IMG/VR virus record: IMGVR_UViG_3300021365_002389
Location: 1-64,000 of that record
DNA from: a virus
Direction: 5' to 3' (one strand)
Length of the DNA stretch: 64,000 bases
Every line of letters begins with the position of its first letter. Position 1 is the stretch's first letter. Under the pieces are notes generated by a model that had not been told where the DNA came from, made no database searches, and saw only the letters and a program-made list of their open reading frames with translations. Below are positions 27,501 to 36,000 of this stretch, one piece after another. A program made the position numbers and the translations under genes.

Positions 27501-29230
27501 TTAAAATATCTCTCCAGAACAGTTGCATTTGCAAACAACTCTGGGACCTCAAGTCCAAAATTTTCTAAAATTCTATCATTGTATGGAAATTCATTTGAGC
27601 TTCCAGTTAGAGTGCCACTTAAATATCTTAAATCCTTTATCTGATTAAGTTGTGACACTTGTACATACAAGGTGTCAAAATAGCCGCCTAGAACTTGATT
27701 TAGGTTTCTAAGTTCACCACCAGTGTTTTCATCCTCTTCAGATATCCATGACGGAAGCGTGTTCATCATGTTAGAGGTATTTCCATAATCGTACTGAGAT
27801 CCAGACTCTTCAAGATTTGTCTTGATATTTTGGAAGTTTAAATTCCCTACCCTAACAACAGGCGACGCATCCTCAAATACATCTGTTAGTCCCAATAAAT
27901 TAATCCCTGACCCTGTTTGTCTAGAATTCGTTGCGCTGTAGCCAACATGAGAAGCGTTAGACAGCCTGCCGGCATAATCTAAATAAACCTTGTCTATACT
28001 ACTAGTTCCCGTTGTTCCCTCGTTGAATCGATAATAGACACCTAAATTAAAGTCAGGATCATCTACGTCAGCACCACCATCAACATCTGTAAACCAATTT
28101 CTTCCTATTTCTTTACCTGTTCTAGCTGTTTTCCAAAATCTAAACTCATCTATCGAGGCGGATAACTTACCCCAGCCTTCGGCGGGCATCATATCATCAG
28201 ATGCGCCGCTAACCGGGGCTCTAAGAGCGCCAATGTTTGCAATCATTGTTCCCGTGACCTGAGATATAGAGCCTGACTTCACACCGCCGACAGAAGGATC
28301 ATCAGCTTGTGCCGGGTCTCTACCGGCGTAACTGCTAGCAGTAATATGTGTCTGATGACAAACACCATCCATGTAAAAATCTATAGTAGGATCTGATCCA
28401 GACGTATTAAAAACAAAGGCATAGTGATGAAAAGAACCACTTGCAATCTCTAGGCCGCCTGTTGTGGGGACTGATTGTGTCATAAACCCAGTGGTTCCAG
28501 AAACTAGTGTAACAAAAAATCTATCCTGATCGGGGTGGCGGAGTTCTATTCTCATGCGGGCGTAGCCTGTAGATCCAGTAACGCCGCCACCAATAGAGCC
28601 CCCGTCATGTGAAGACCCATCACCGTTAACCAAATCAAAGATTACTTGGTTATTTGATTGGGCATTACTGGCTGGGATAAGGTCGTTTTTCTTGAGTAAG
28701 AATTCAACTGTAGATCCGGACGGTCCACCAAAAGTTATATTTGTTGTTTTGTTGCTGCCAGAGGAGTATAGAGTTCCTGAGTGTGGTCCACCTTTTGCTT
28801 GGATGAAATCTATTGACGAGGAGTAATACCCTGTGGTATTGTCAGTAATTCCAGAAACATCACCATAAGTTGACCCAAAGGCAACAAATCCAGTCTCCTT
28901 AGGATAAACATGTTGCAGAGTATATTTTTCTAAAGGCGATAAATCATTATAAAATTTTGTTTTTTCTAAACCAGACCCATCATAAGGATAGTTATTAACA
29001 ATATGATCGAAAGCTGCACTATAATATTTTTCAGCAGACCCGTACCTTGCAAAGTTTTCAGGTCGGGAATAGTCTACCGGCGGTAGAAAATATTTTTGCT
29101 TTTCGACGCTTTCACTTAAGTGACCTAACGATTCTATTTTAGGATCAATAGAAGTAGATGAAGACTTCTTCAAGTACTTACTAATTGGCTTTCCTTTGTT
29201 ACTTTTTTCAAAAAGCTTTTTAACACTCAT
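18599..29230 (-). CDS. Giant baseplate protein (3543 aa) with LamG-like domains and a tail-protein-I-like region, gp7 position
   Basis: At 3543 residues this is the largest gene here. An N-terminal LamG/concanavalin-like region (about 80-390) has VEFLLKKND, FHHYAFVFN and DFYMDGVCH; a second lies at about 660-910 (KFFIGAHRTNF, ASSLRVWSTIL). Between them, at about 600-625, YNNLSYIYKSKGNEKAIRNL resembles the conserved KG-x-x-x-A-I motif of P2 gpI-type baseplate wedge proteins. An Ala/Thr-rich Ig-like insert spans about 1470-1595. The C-terminus ends in Gly-rich repeats. It directly follows gp6-like and 507-aa genes, so it holds the place of T4 gp7 (1032 aa) but is over three times longer. LamG domains may bind glycans. 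Confidence 0.75.
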   Translation of the reverse strand: MSVKKLFEKSNKGKPISKYLKKSSSTSIDPKIESLGHLSESVEKQKYFLPPVDYSRPENFARYGSAEKYYSAAFDHIVNNYPYDGSGLEKTKFYNDLSPLEKYTLQHVYPKETGFVAFGSTYGDVSGITDNTTGYYSSSIDFIQAKGGPHSGTLYSSGSNKTTNITFGGPSGSTVEFLLKKNDLIPASNAQSNNQVIFDLVNGDGSSHDGGSIGGGVTGSTGYARMRIELRHPDQDRFFVTLVSGTTGFMTQSVPTTGGLEIASGSFHHYAFVFNTSGSDPTIDFYMDGVCHQTHITASSYAGRDPAQADDPSVGGVKSGSISQVTGTMIANIGALRAPVSGASDDMMPAEGWGKLSASIDEFRFWKTARTGKEIGRNWFTDVDGGADVDDPDFNLGVYYRFNEGTTGTSSIDKVYLDYAGRLSNASHVGYSATNSRQTGSGINLLGLTDVFEDASPVVRVGNLNFQNIKTNLEESGSQYDYGNTSNMMNTLPSWISEEDENTGGELRNLNQVLGGYFDTLYVQVSQLNQIKDLRYLSGTLTGSSNEFPYNDRILENFGLEVPELFANATVLERYFNRSEDKNFEQTIENIKNTIYKNIYNNLSYIYKSKGNEKAIRNLIRCYGIDDDVISLNTYANEYSYTLQENYKQVSSKKKYADFSGLTDATSSAATCYQFYDSSNPASHGAISGSDGILASLGITAQAEFIFPNRQRFDESNVTSVSQSFYLSSSLFGWHTPASATHVADTGMHAQTWADINPETAGVSDKGFQVYAVKTQSAYAEITDDPKKGKDVRFIVKDRFDNTLITSSVFQNVYDNQKWNLSLTLAPEKYPLSGGVAGVVGPGSARYSLSLYGVNYDSGIKRGSFLEIASLPHITGSESLALDKKFFIGAHRTNFTGSVLTNTDVRASSLRVWSTILSTGTIDLHAREVDSHGTIHPFRQAYEFASSSESSYPDLFIPEIETLALNWDFSNVTGSDTSGRFIVADMSSGSSGSAVGVTPAVGGYEATYQGPLLSNINLRQHTGRGEFFSDTYDPVTKQYIESSRKNLPEYVASSDMIEIQDADVQIFQPTMRPSNFYYSLEKSMYQSISRKMLDLFASMDDFNNLIGEPVNTYRPNYKSMEKMREIFFRKVGNTPDLEKYVKYFKWIDSSIGQLVQQLFPASAKHSEELRTIIESHVLERNKHKYSYLGNRQEMLSLVDDGIESLVGGDLGYSQNSSSAQTIRENRRQGLDKTVSLSSFSLTNQKAPQFKFLTPPLSGLQKDNTGFWKYTADVPTLLSSSVTDLNSAKTSIRNAARSEDLRTRAVNISAFYEQEKIDNRSLVQRGSSPAKKNNIFDVNTDNYEVLPDNEDVRKVVPNQKRKIPFRANAFIDGDKSGDLIAPFSAYDLSGSEVIAGYVTVLQAASSSLNLDVTNFHEDIPGNYNDGMPLQGPFTSQHVGGLLGRNVPALKENILAQNINRREVFSTTVTSQSSSVARIVLDAGISDPATELNGLTVTLTLGGVDYSATYNGAVDGADTSKTVIGVADAFDADDATTNLVTSLNLAATADGLPLAASISLAGANVLTVFGSNVGPRDNGTSFAGTAFAGGSPKATTSVFASGSLFGINLATHKIGTTPKGHYTRNNLAKSPVNIANVRSATGSLTAAGSSSRGIQILGNFDKNYEVIHGFGRENANMDFVFNNRFYTASNPTAFLTTPARRLAGLTGSADYTAPRQKETRRTNKSIIASRFAAPGSKEDSKQQFRDIATDQFSPNNALPFRNLLIRNIFNSQSMTFTGWGGFKNSDVVGILPDPKITDAVSPMDNNQGPVALTQLNEGSGSFAAIHKTQRNQTSRFEILENYPVGSSSDAPYNPDGGEYRTFQTASVRDNDFVQRPIPAADRIKWFTFLTGANFTRDINRAGAGLKDQEIEWTLSGSRFPESIIVIKTDYANTGSVELNGYMLGAYSLNNSKRYDAVSKINPQRPLSVIYNYDPFYSRIQPPAPWTQTRVGQTTLGSFHRRQNLYELVPKKSPLLEPKGIRDPEKMFEVFSTTTRTDIDRGYFENAALQYNPTQLVERSIDFRHYKKFKEPPVTSRYKPLIHTIETPSGTPENINGDPVTVDVRYSYGNVLQGFANRDLNQEIQGSRNYSLGKIKRPYEVFLDYRRDGVDESISGLGDIKSFVYEETIFPKEVYTYLSGTRARLSFTNRTFWRDDQVTGSQDISAVVADMGGATEGVGTAFNNIIMERNNRQFPRMKDNFTTSQGTLLIKTMQVPNSKNVADYEETSDGSILGSGSVWPLDSFMYSDYMLTDLTGGATDQKFATNMASTLPAGELMMVHYGRAFLNAAPLHTASSTTSDVWTTSSVNSAQYVYVAPCLISGTYGSANTRDLRVTASYPGCPSLALPPWTAGTRRRFVDGINKGQLAPEGHPFYDDYDTWKKEIRVIAKDYAIVPEFRISENLEEYKVQGSVTSFISSSIELTGASDTVFDSTDSDFLERYSTSDVMEYLNPFMQAGSDDLEINKYPRQLSLKSDAVLKLLPYDGFYPVLRTVQIAQLFSQSYGPHAIYGGVSASHPGRWRTLTRPFFAPGILYNSIKGGVAVSHPVRRKLGADNVSGQPILQDINYLTASAIVLGGTTCFMDTYMEPLRGCLSGTNIATLEQFPGGRRRRRQGGESNYNFSLDVVSELFWADSVPFEGLLNPLQHIGEGKEALLTHDINTYIRHFVSASIGPDAASDDNLYRLAMSNFLASTPEFFLKKKKEGGFMTKIVAELPAKNDPSSPKGNAAVSDTEPRTVFVDKKKAYLMEVVLRKTDSFNLYNNPAAFGIPTATGSSHWDGTSGNTRPTTGSSNPSDGYGTVPPGRDWPRHRGEFAPFTPPYYYGPSVARFTYFPDESKNVTLDEILNGTELYVEYVNEDGFHYEVSSGSFALPNGAIVESSGSTEIVDYGFNRAWLNRMDLDETIVIDNSYPSDFGKEFSPANKNRWVIMPKWECPVLDFPRYDQTSSLSGPAHTGRYNFSSSVAMGAFSTSSATKGMWHQYGVMPDDGQGLYMYISDVDSQAVEIRMTNDDPNRERSSSNAYKLLKVLKLPSFVKRSKREIDSLAKLVGFKDEDIMPPGQFLPDKAKRIGELAEDGEKILSEAILAIPYYYDTNSQKVSFVNLQADADKLGPKVKEFRRVFSNYSFPPALRKALRGLLPPDYPSVPNFINPFGGDELDEVLTDTDLAKVPVVYLLEHKVSLSRQDLSDIWQGIMPDVGGKAQLSVSSIDHYMPGKSTEKGSRPVFDEVLQKQIDLGIERDGFPRVDLLDTTAFPDRNGFTPDIRWLVFKVKKRGKTNYTSMILSEINGGDDKTSFASIYGYLADGLPDAQKEELLKRKDEFTKQLYHSDNLGEGRNTFNWPYDYFSLIEMTKLTAKVGFRPDLPYAEVGEEAQESIRRKAASKIAKSLKLDPNMIGRQKNVGTPSSAPPAAVTVDVDALAAAATTQATAVAVQNTAQQMTNFTTATAIERPPARPQFTQGLGRSLTVNTRALQSGFNNNSGGGFSGGGGGGFSGGGGGGFSGGGGY
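18602..18684 (-). repeat. Gly-rich tandem repeat (GGGFSGGGG) encoding the C-terminus of the giant protein
   Basis: On the plus strand, units of CCGCCGCCGCC-AGAAAATCC recur about four times. On the coding strand they give GGGFSGGGGGGFSGGGG-type repeats ending in Tyr. Similar poly-Gly tracts are known in T4-like gp38 adhesins, though here the tract closes a baseplate-sized protein. Confidence 0.8.
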
Positions 29231-30750
29231 GGCGCAGGTTCTTCGACCCTAAATTTGAAAACTTCGGGCTGTTGTCTATACTCTCCTTGTAAATAGTATA
29301 CAAATTGAATTTTATATGTATAGCCCGGTTCTAAATAATTGGTGTCAACTTGGAAGTAGCTACCACTAACATCATACGACATTCTAGTATAGTCCTTGAC
29401 TGAACTTCCTGTTCCAAACGGAACAACTTCTAAATTGTCAACTTCCCTATGCAACCTATAGTACGCATCTTCAATTATTTCAGGCACAACTTCCGCAGTT
29501 GCAACCGTATAAATATTTGGATTCCAGTTTTTCTTTCTTGGGAATACTCTTAGTCTTGGTTGTTGCCCCTTTATATAAGAACTCTTAAGATTTGTTATAT
29601 CAGTTATATACTCATCTGAATACACAAGCTCTAAAGCCCTCAATGTTGTTGGCTCATATGACCCAGTAAAAAATTCTGTTATATTACCAACAGCCGATGC
29701 AGTATGCCAGACATCGTACAAATAATCATTAGAGGATGTTGTTGCAAAAGAACAAGTATAAACACCTGATACCTCTACACCATTTTCAATAAGGATTCCA
29801 CCTGTTAAATGATGTTCCGCATTGTTGTCTGAGTCAATTATTAAAACGCTTTGTGTTCCGGGAGAGGTGGCACTACCACTGTAAACTTTTACCAATAATT
29901 GATTGTCTTTGAGTCCCGGTATATTTTTTAGCTGTCCTCGAACGTTATTATAGAGAAAAAGAGTATTTAAATTATCTGTACCATCAGCAAGACTACTACT
30001 AACAATAAAATTACCTCTATTATCTTTTCTTGATGAATCCCAACGAGCCTCAAGAACAGGTCTTTTAAAATAAAACTCACTGTTTCTACCAAAAAACTTC
30101 TTGGTAAAAAAGGTTCCTTTTGCTCCAGCTATAACCTCGTCAGTGTGTTTCAAAATAAATCCGTTGTTATAAGTTGAGCCCGACGAGCGCCAGCGATCCA
30201 CAGCAAAATTAACATTGACATCTAAATCTTCCAGGCCGCCTGAAAAGAAATAACTCGCAGATGCGTTCTCACCTGTCTCAAAATATCCACCAGTGATAGC
30301 GGTCGCTGGATTTGCAGGATTTGAGCCCCAGAAAGTTCCTTTACTAGAACTTACCCAATTGCACACCCCTAGGTCTGTGTAACTGTCCATGTCTAATCCC
30401 CGTCCTTCTTCCCAGGACTGAGTAAGCATTATCACATTTAAACTATAGCTAAGAGGAGTTGTGTCTGTGTGGGGTGCGTTGTACATCTTGAGACGAAAAT
30501 CAACACTAGATGACGGGATCACACCGTTGGCAATATCATCTAATACCTGATTCATGTCAAATTGAAGTAAAATTCTTGACTGTTCTGCACTATTAGAGTC
30601 AATAGATGCTGATGTCTGTCCATGTATAACAAATGCCTCTAGTATATCTGAGGCTCCCATATTGGATCCTGTTCCTCGATTTTTTAGATCAGCCTTAAAG
30701 GCATTAGAAATTGTATTGTCTTGTGTTGCAAAATATCTTTTTATACCCAT
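29227..30750 (-). CDS. Virion structural protein (507 aa), beta-sandwich-like, baseplate region
   Basis: The protein begins MGIKRYFATQDNTISNAFKA. In the first 200 residues the pattern ILLQFDMNQVL, VDFRLKMYNA and LNVIMLTQSWEEG resembles the DNRLRE-type jelly-roll found in extracellular and tail proteins. The C-terminal part ends YKIQFVYYLQGEYRQQPEVF, a run of strands. Its start overlaps the end of the gp6-like gene by one base and its stop overlaps the ATG of the giant gene, so the three are a translational unit. A role in joining the wedge to outer baseplate parts is likely but unproven. Confidence 0.65.
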   Translation of the reverse strand: MGIKRYFATQDNTISNAFKADLKNRGTGSNMGASDILEAFVIHGQTSASIDSNSAEQSRILLQFDMNQVLDDIANGVIPSSSVDFRLKMYNAPHTDTTPLSYSLNVIMLTQSWEEGRGLDMDSYTDLGVCNWVSSSKGTFWGSNPANPATAITGGYFETGENASASYFFSGGLEDLDVNVNFAVDRWRSSGSTYNNGFILKHTDEVIAGAKGTFFTKKFFGRNSEFYFKRPVLEARWDSSRKDNRGNFIVSSSLADGTDNLNTLFLYNNVRGQLKNIPGLKDNQLLVKVYSGSATSPGTQSVLIIDSDNNAEHHLTGGILIENGVEVSGVYTCSFATTSSNDYLYDVWHTASAVGNITEFFTGSYEPTTLRALELVYSDEYITDITNLKSSYIKGQQPRLRVFPRKKNWNPNIYTVATAEVVPEIIEDAYYRLHREVDNLEVVPFGTGSSVKDYTRMSYDVSGSYFQVDTNYLEPGYTYKIQFVYYLQGEYRQQPEVFKFRVEEPAP

Positions 30751-32543
30751 TATCTAATAACTCCCACAATATCTGTTTGAGGTATCAAAATTTCCGCAAC
30801 AGCGTCATCAGGTATTTTTAGAAATCTACCATCGTCAGAAATGTTTGCATTTACGTCGTAAAAGAAACCACTATAAATACCACCTGCCTTATTTTCTAGG
30901 AAAACATTAACAGTATCTGTAACACCAGGAACTTCATTTAAAATTTTGAAAATATTAGTTATTTGAATTGATTCACCAATTGAGTGGCTTACGGAAAGTC
31001 TATCAATTAATTTTTCCGTACATCTACTAAGAACTTCAAACTTATTAACACCAAGATCAGTTATGATCTCAAAGTTAACACCGTAGTTTATTATTTTAGC
31101 ATTTAAAATATCAATTGTATCATTAAGCATTCTATGTCTGTTTAACCAAACTTTCAAATTTTTCTTAATGGTTGAATTTGCTTCTATAAAATTTCCGTTT
31201 TCGTTTTCTGATAAAACGTAAAGATTTAAGTTTCTCTTTAGTGCTGAAGAATCTTGTAAGATATTGGCTCTTTTTATTTTTCCAAATTTTGCAGGCATTC
31301 TGTAGCACAACGAAATGTAATCTGTACGAGTGACGGCTCTATTTTGTGAAGAGAAGCTAGACATTGCTCTTTGCTTAATCTCTTCGGCTGTTATAATATT
31401 TGAATCACCAAGGATTGGCTCCTCGTTTTCTACCTCTATTGTTGAGATCACTTCAGTTGCTGTTGCTTCTGTTAAAGTATCCCTGTTCTTAAATACCACA
31501 TCTGGGAATATAACTTTTGTGACAGCGCCAGCAGCGACATTTATCTCTCTAACATTATTAGATCGGTACCGAACAGTCAAGGTGGTGTTAGTCGGAACAA
31601 CACCAAACTTGTCGGTCTTAATTAAATTTGAAGGGTCAAAGCTGCCGTCCGTAATATGGTTTTTTCCATGAATATCAAGGACAACATTTGCTGGGTCGGC
31701 CACCAAATCAGTCGTTAAATTTTCACCAGAACCAAAACCAAATTGTAAAAAACAATTCCCTGACGAATCAAATTCAGTTACAAACCTTCTAGGTACAGGC
31801 TTTACTTTCATTATGTTTGGAACAACATCCTTGTCGTCTGAAAAGTTTGGTTCTTCATTTAATACAACATCCTGTGTCAAATGGTCCACTTCGTAGTATT
31901 CATTTCCCTGACTATCGACAACACTGAGTATTTCAATAACACTTGTTGCTTCTAGTGGTAACCTGAGAAATCTCTGATACTGATCAACTGTAATGTCAGT
32001 TTGATATAACTGTCCAGATATGACCTGACCAAATGATTTTATAGCGTAATGGGTAGGAACCCCGGTTGAAGTATTTACTTTTGCTACAGTTATTTCATTT
32101 TCTGGTCTTGAAAAATCTACACTTTCATTTAGTGTAAATGTTAAACCATTTGTGGCTGATAGTATGGATCCTCTTCTCAATATTGGACTGTAAGAAAAGT
32201 CCGGATTGCCGTTTGAGGACAAAGCAGGTATTATTGCATAGAAAGCACAGTTACCTACTGATGCGGCAGCACCTGGCATCTTAAAACCCATTTGCTTAGC
32301 TAATTTTACAATATTCTTGTACTCAATCGCAGAATCTATGAAACTTTCATTAGCTTGATAATCAACATAAAATGAAAGTTGATCTCCAACATACGCCACT
32401 AAGTCTAGCATCATTGCACCAAACGAGGCCTCGTTAAAATCTTGAAACGTGTTTGGGTAATATCTCTTAGCGTAATTTACCAGATCTTCCTTGATTGAAT
32501 CAAAGTCTCTGCTAGTATAAGAAATTGGTCTTATTTTTTTCAT
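30750..32543 (-). CDS. Baseplate wedge protein, T4 gp6-like (baseplate J family)
   Basis: The 597-aa protein (T4 gp6 is 660) begins MKKIRPISYTSRDFDSIKED, followed by FQDFNEASFGAMMLDLVAYV and DYQANESFIDSA, the conserved opening of gp6/baseplate J proteins. The middle contains beta-rich regions and EEIKQRAMSSFSSQNRAVTR, the segment common before the C-terminal dimerisation domain. In T4 gp6 forms the ring that ties the wedges together around the hub. It lies just after the gp25-like gene, the same order as in T4 (25-6-7-8). Confidence 0.93.
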   Translation of the reverse strand: MKKIRPISYTSRDFDSIKEDLVNYAKRYYPNTFQDFNEASFGAMMLDLVAYVGDQLSFYVDYQANESFIDSAIEYKNIVKLAKQMGFKMPGAAASVGNCAFYAIIPALSSNGNPDFSYSPILRRGSILSATNGLTFTLNESVDFSRPENEITVAKVNTSTGVPTHYAIKSFGQVISGQLYQTDITVDQYQRFLRLPLEATSVIEILSVVDSQGNEYYEVDHLTQDVVLNEEPNFSDDKDVVPNIMKVKPVPRRFVTEFDSSGNCFLQFGFGSGENLTTDLVADPANVVLDIHGKNHITDGSFDPSNLIKTDKFGVVPTNTTLTVRYRSNNVREINVAAGAVTKVIFPDVVFKNRDTLTEATATEVISTIEVENEEPILGDSNIITAEEIKQRAMSSFSSQNRAVTRTDYISLCYRMPAKFGKIKRANILQDSSALKRNLNLYVLSENENGNFIEANSTIKKNLKVWLNRHRMLNDTIDILNAKIINYGVNFEIITDLGVNKFEVLSRCTEKLIDRLSVSHSIGESIQITNIFKILNEVPGVTDTVNVFLENKAGGIYSGFFYDVNANISDDGRFLKIPDDAVAEILIPQTDIVGVIR

Positions 32544-32568
32544 TAAAAATCCTCAGATCACTATAAAA

Positions 32569-32976
32569 TTAAGTAGTGATTTCCTCAGTAAATTGTAACG
32601 TATCGCTAAAGTTTATTGATGGAGCGTTATATTGAATTGTAATTCTTAATTCATTTAAAGCCACCATGTTATTATCTTCGTTAGTCAAAAAACTTACTCT
32701 TTCTAAAACTATGAAGGGCATGTAGACGTCAATTTGTTTTTGAATTTGAGTTACAATTCTTTCTTTAGTTCTGCTCGAAAAGTTTTCAAATAGAATCCTT
32801 TTTAATCCAACACCAAAGTCTGGAATCATTATTCTTTCGCCGGGAGATGTTAGTATCATGTTTTTGAAATTTTGTTTTATAACCTGTCCTAAATTTTTAT
32901 TCAATCTATAAGGTCCGTCAGTTGCGTCTAATTGAAGCGGCAGAGCCACAGACAAACCTTGCATTTTATTTGACAT
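32569..32976 (-). CDS. Baseplate wedge protein, gp25-like (GPW/gp25 family)
   Basis: This 135-aa protein matches the gp25/gpW lysozyme-like baseplate family: NLGQVIKQNFKNMILTSPGE, then RIMIPDFGVGLKRILFENF, then the strand IVLERVSF. The EPR-type core (T/SPGER...PDFG.GL...LFE) is clear. In T4 gp25 helps form the inner baseplate core and start sheath assembly. An AGGAGG Shine-Dalgarno (32991-32986) stands nine bases before the ATG at 32976. Confidence 0.93.
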   Translation of the reverse strand: MSNKMQGLSVALPLQLDATDGPYRLNKNLGQVIKQNFKNMILTSPGERIMIPDFGVGLKRILFENFSSRTKERIVTQIQKQIDVYMPFIVLERVSFLTNEDNNMVALNELRITIQYNAPSINFSDTLQFTEEITT

Positions 32977-33014
32977 ATTAACTCTCCTCCTATAAGTATT
33001 CTTCTAGGTACAAT

Positions 33015-36000
33015 TTAGCTCAAACCTAAATGCCTTTTTAATATGTTAATTGATGAACTATCATCATCTGGGTTAATATTAGCAATATGCCTCTGCGTTA
33101 ACGAACTCAATATATAATAAACATGATTTATGGCAACCTTAATGAGATCATTTTGTCTAGATGACGCAGCGCCCGCTGAGTTTGCAATCAGATATTTCCA
33201 ATACGATAGAATATCATCCTCCAAACTAATAAGTTGATAGCCCTGGGCGTTGTACGGTGCGGGTCCGCCACCACGGCGCAAATAATCTGGGTCTAATACA
33301 AGCTTACCTCTCCTAATACCCCATTGCCCTGGTTGTGGATAGTTTATCATATCAAAATTATTTCTTTCCTGACTGCCATATGAATTAATGACGCCCGAAA
33401 GTTCATCATTGGATGATGTGTTTCTTGCCAGAGCCTCAGTTCTTTCTTTAGAGACCCACGCTTTTATTTTCGCTTTGCCGTCACTTGTTCTTTCTCCAAC
33501 AGGTGCATACGGATTGTGATTTAAAAAAGTGGAATAAGCTCTCTTATACAGTCTCATAAAAGTGTAGTCGCCGTTTGGTGGTGTAGCTATTTCTAAAACT
33601 CTTTTTCTCTCATAAAAAGCGAAAGCCTTTTGTGTGTTGGGGTTGGCTCTTTGTTCAGCGGTGCCCATCTCATCTCCCAAAGGAATATAACTTACTAACG
33701 ATGCATCACTGTAGTTATATTTTAAGGCCTCTTTGATCCAAAAATCTTGTTCCTCTGCTGGTAGTCTCTTAAATATTGGAACATACATTGAATACAAGGG
33801 GTTAAAAAAGTCTCTTCCATCATTTTCTGAGTTGTCTGTAAAAGTAGGACTATTAAATTCTAGAGCGCCGAGTTGCAAAGTTCTAAACTCGTTTTCTTGT
33901 GGAGTATTACCAAGTATGGTATAACTAACCTCCCCATGTTTATATGATAAGAAGTCATATGAACCATCGCCTCCGGAATATAAAGGCGTTTTAAGAACAT
34001 TAAGATATCTTTCATACGTTCCAAATTGTCTTTCATAAAGTTTAATCGCCTTCATGACTTCTTCATCTGAGTAGTATGTTTCGCCAGCGACTGTTAGCGG
34101 GTATCCACTAAACCTTTCACTAAACGCCGAAACGTTTTCTGGATTTATAGCAGTCAACAGTGTATCGTCAGCATTAGCTACTCTTTTTTCTGCAAAAAAT
34201 TTAAAGTTTGGTAATCTCTGTTGCGGCTTGACAGCATAATCATAATATATCATAGTCAATGCGTTCAATAGAGATATTGGCATATAATAATAACCATATT
34301 GTTGAGTCCAGGTTAGTTCAGCGGAACCATCAAAACCACCTGCTTGTTGCAATGCTGCTACAGTGGGAGCGACGGCAGGTCTATTAAATTCTCCGTCTGT
34401 AAAGCCTGCTAAAGAATTTGATGGGTTATAATTAGCAACTTGATCTCGACCCTCGGGTAAAACCTCACCTGTTCGTAAATAATTTAAAAGAGTTGTTCCT
34501 CGGTTATCAGTAGCCTGATTCTCGTAAGGATTTCTTCCTGGGTTTTCGAAAGACTGCTTAGAAATATTAAAGAACATTGACTGAACAGAAAATTTAATTG
34601 CTAATTTAAACTTTTCTCTTAGATCGTTTGTTGTAGATATATCAAACAAAACACCTGCTGCATTAGCGGGTCCTTTAGAAAAAGCTTTGTCAACATCATC
34701 CATCGATTTAAGATATATGTCAAACATTTTTTTGTCTGTCATTTCATACTCAAATTTTTTCGCCAAATACCCAGAAATCATATCAATAATATCGGGAACA
34801 CCCATACCCCAACCAAGAGCCGGGAACAAAACACCAGAATTCAATATAAAATTACTTATTCTCGTCTGTATCGAGTTTAAACAAGCGATCGCTATTCTCT
34901 CCTGCTGTGTCAAAACACAGGGATCACCATTAGTTGCAAATAGTGGTTCGGATATGGCCTGGGTTAGTGGTCTGAGTCTGTCCGAATTAGTGATATAAAA
35001 TGAAGTTACAATTTCAGCAATTTTGTTTGGGTTAGCAATCGCTAGCGGAAACCCGCCCTCTATAGTTCGTGACCTAATTACAGTGTTCTCTACCAAAGCA
35101 TTAATAGAGGTAGCTATCTCATTATTATAATTGTCTAAAGCAGCACTATATGCTCTGAAAAGCAAGCCATCTTCTTTAATGTAATTGTGCAGTGTTCCCT
35201 TGTTGATACCCATTCCATTATTTCTATTGAGTTCAAAAGACCCTAATGATTCAGTCATAAATTCTTCTTCATCTTCAGGGCTATCACTCGGTCGTTGTCC
35301 TGCCAGAAAGACAGTGTTACCTCTAATTTGAAAGTTAACAACAAATGTTTGATCAACACCAGCAGATATATACCACTGGAACACGTCATCTTTTTCTCGA
35401 TCCGTGGGGTTAGGGACCATCCTAACTTTTGGTATTATTCTTTGAGTCCCAAAATTTGTGGTTATAGTTGACCACAATTGAGTGTCTCTTACACTTGTTC
35501 TTTGTCTTTCAAGTGGTGCATCAGCAGCCTCGGCTGACATACTTAATGCATCGGATATAAACGCCTGAAAAAGTCTAGATAAGAACGCTATTTTCTCTAA
35601 TATAGCCCTGTATCCTTCAGCAATCGGTAATCCCTCTTCCCATTTGTTAAAGAATTTAAGATCGAATCCATCAAAAGCTCCATTAAAAAGTTCACACAAG
35701 TCTAAAAGTTTTGTCAATTCTGCTTGGGTTCCTTGCTGGACTTCTAGATTTAATTGTTCTAAGGATACTCCCACACCTTCTAATCCCCTGGCTGCCAACA
35801 GCTTTGGATCACAAAATGCATCCTCTGGTACCAAAGGTGAACTTGGTAATGAATCAGGACCTAAAGCTTTCCCCAATTCTTTAAAGTACTCTCTTAATTT
35901 ATTCTCATCAAAATCTAAAGTAGCATAACGAATATCACCAGATCTAAAAGACTCTGCTGACATTTTAAGTCTTATTTTTGCTGTCTCTGTAATTCCTAGA

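Noticed and set aside
32557-32580. Inverted repeat (7-bp stem, 10-base loop) at the gp25/gp6 junction as a terminator
   Set aside because: Stem is short and AT-rich and no U-tract follows directly on the coding strand; it overlaps the gp25 stop and gp6 follows at once.
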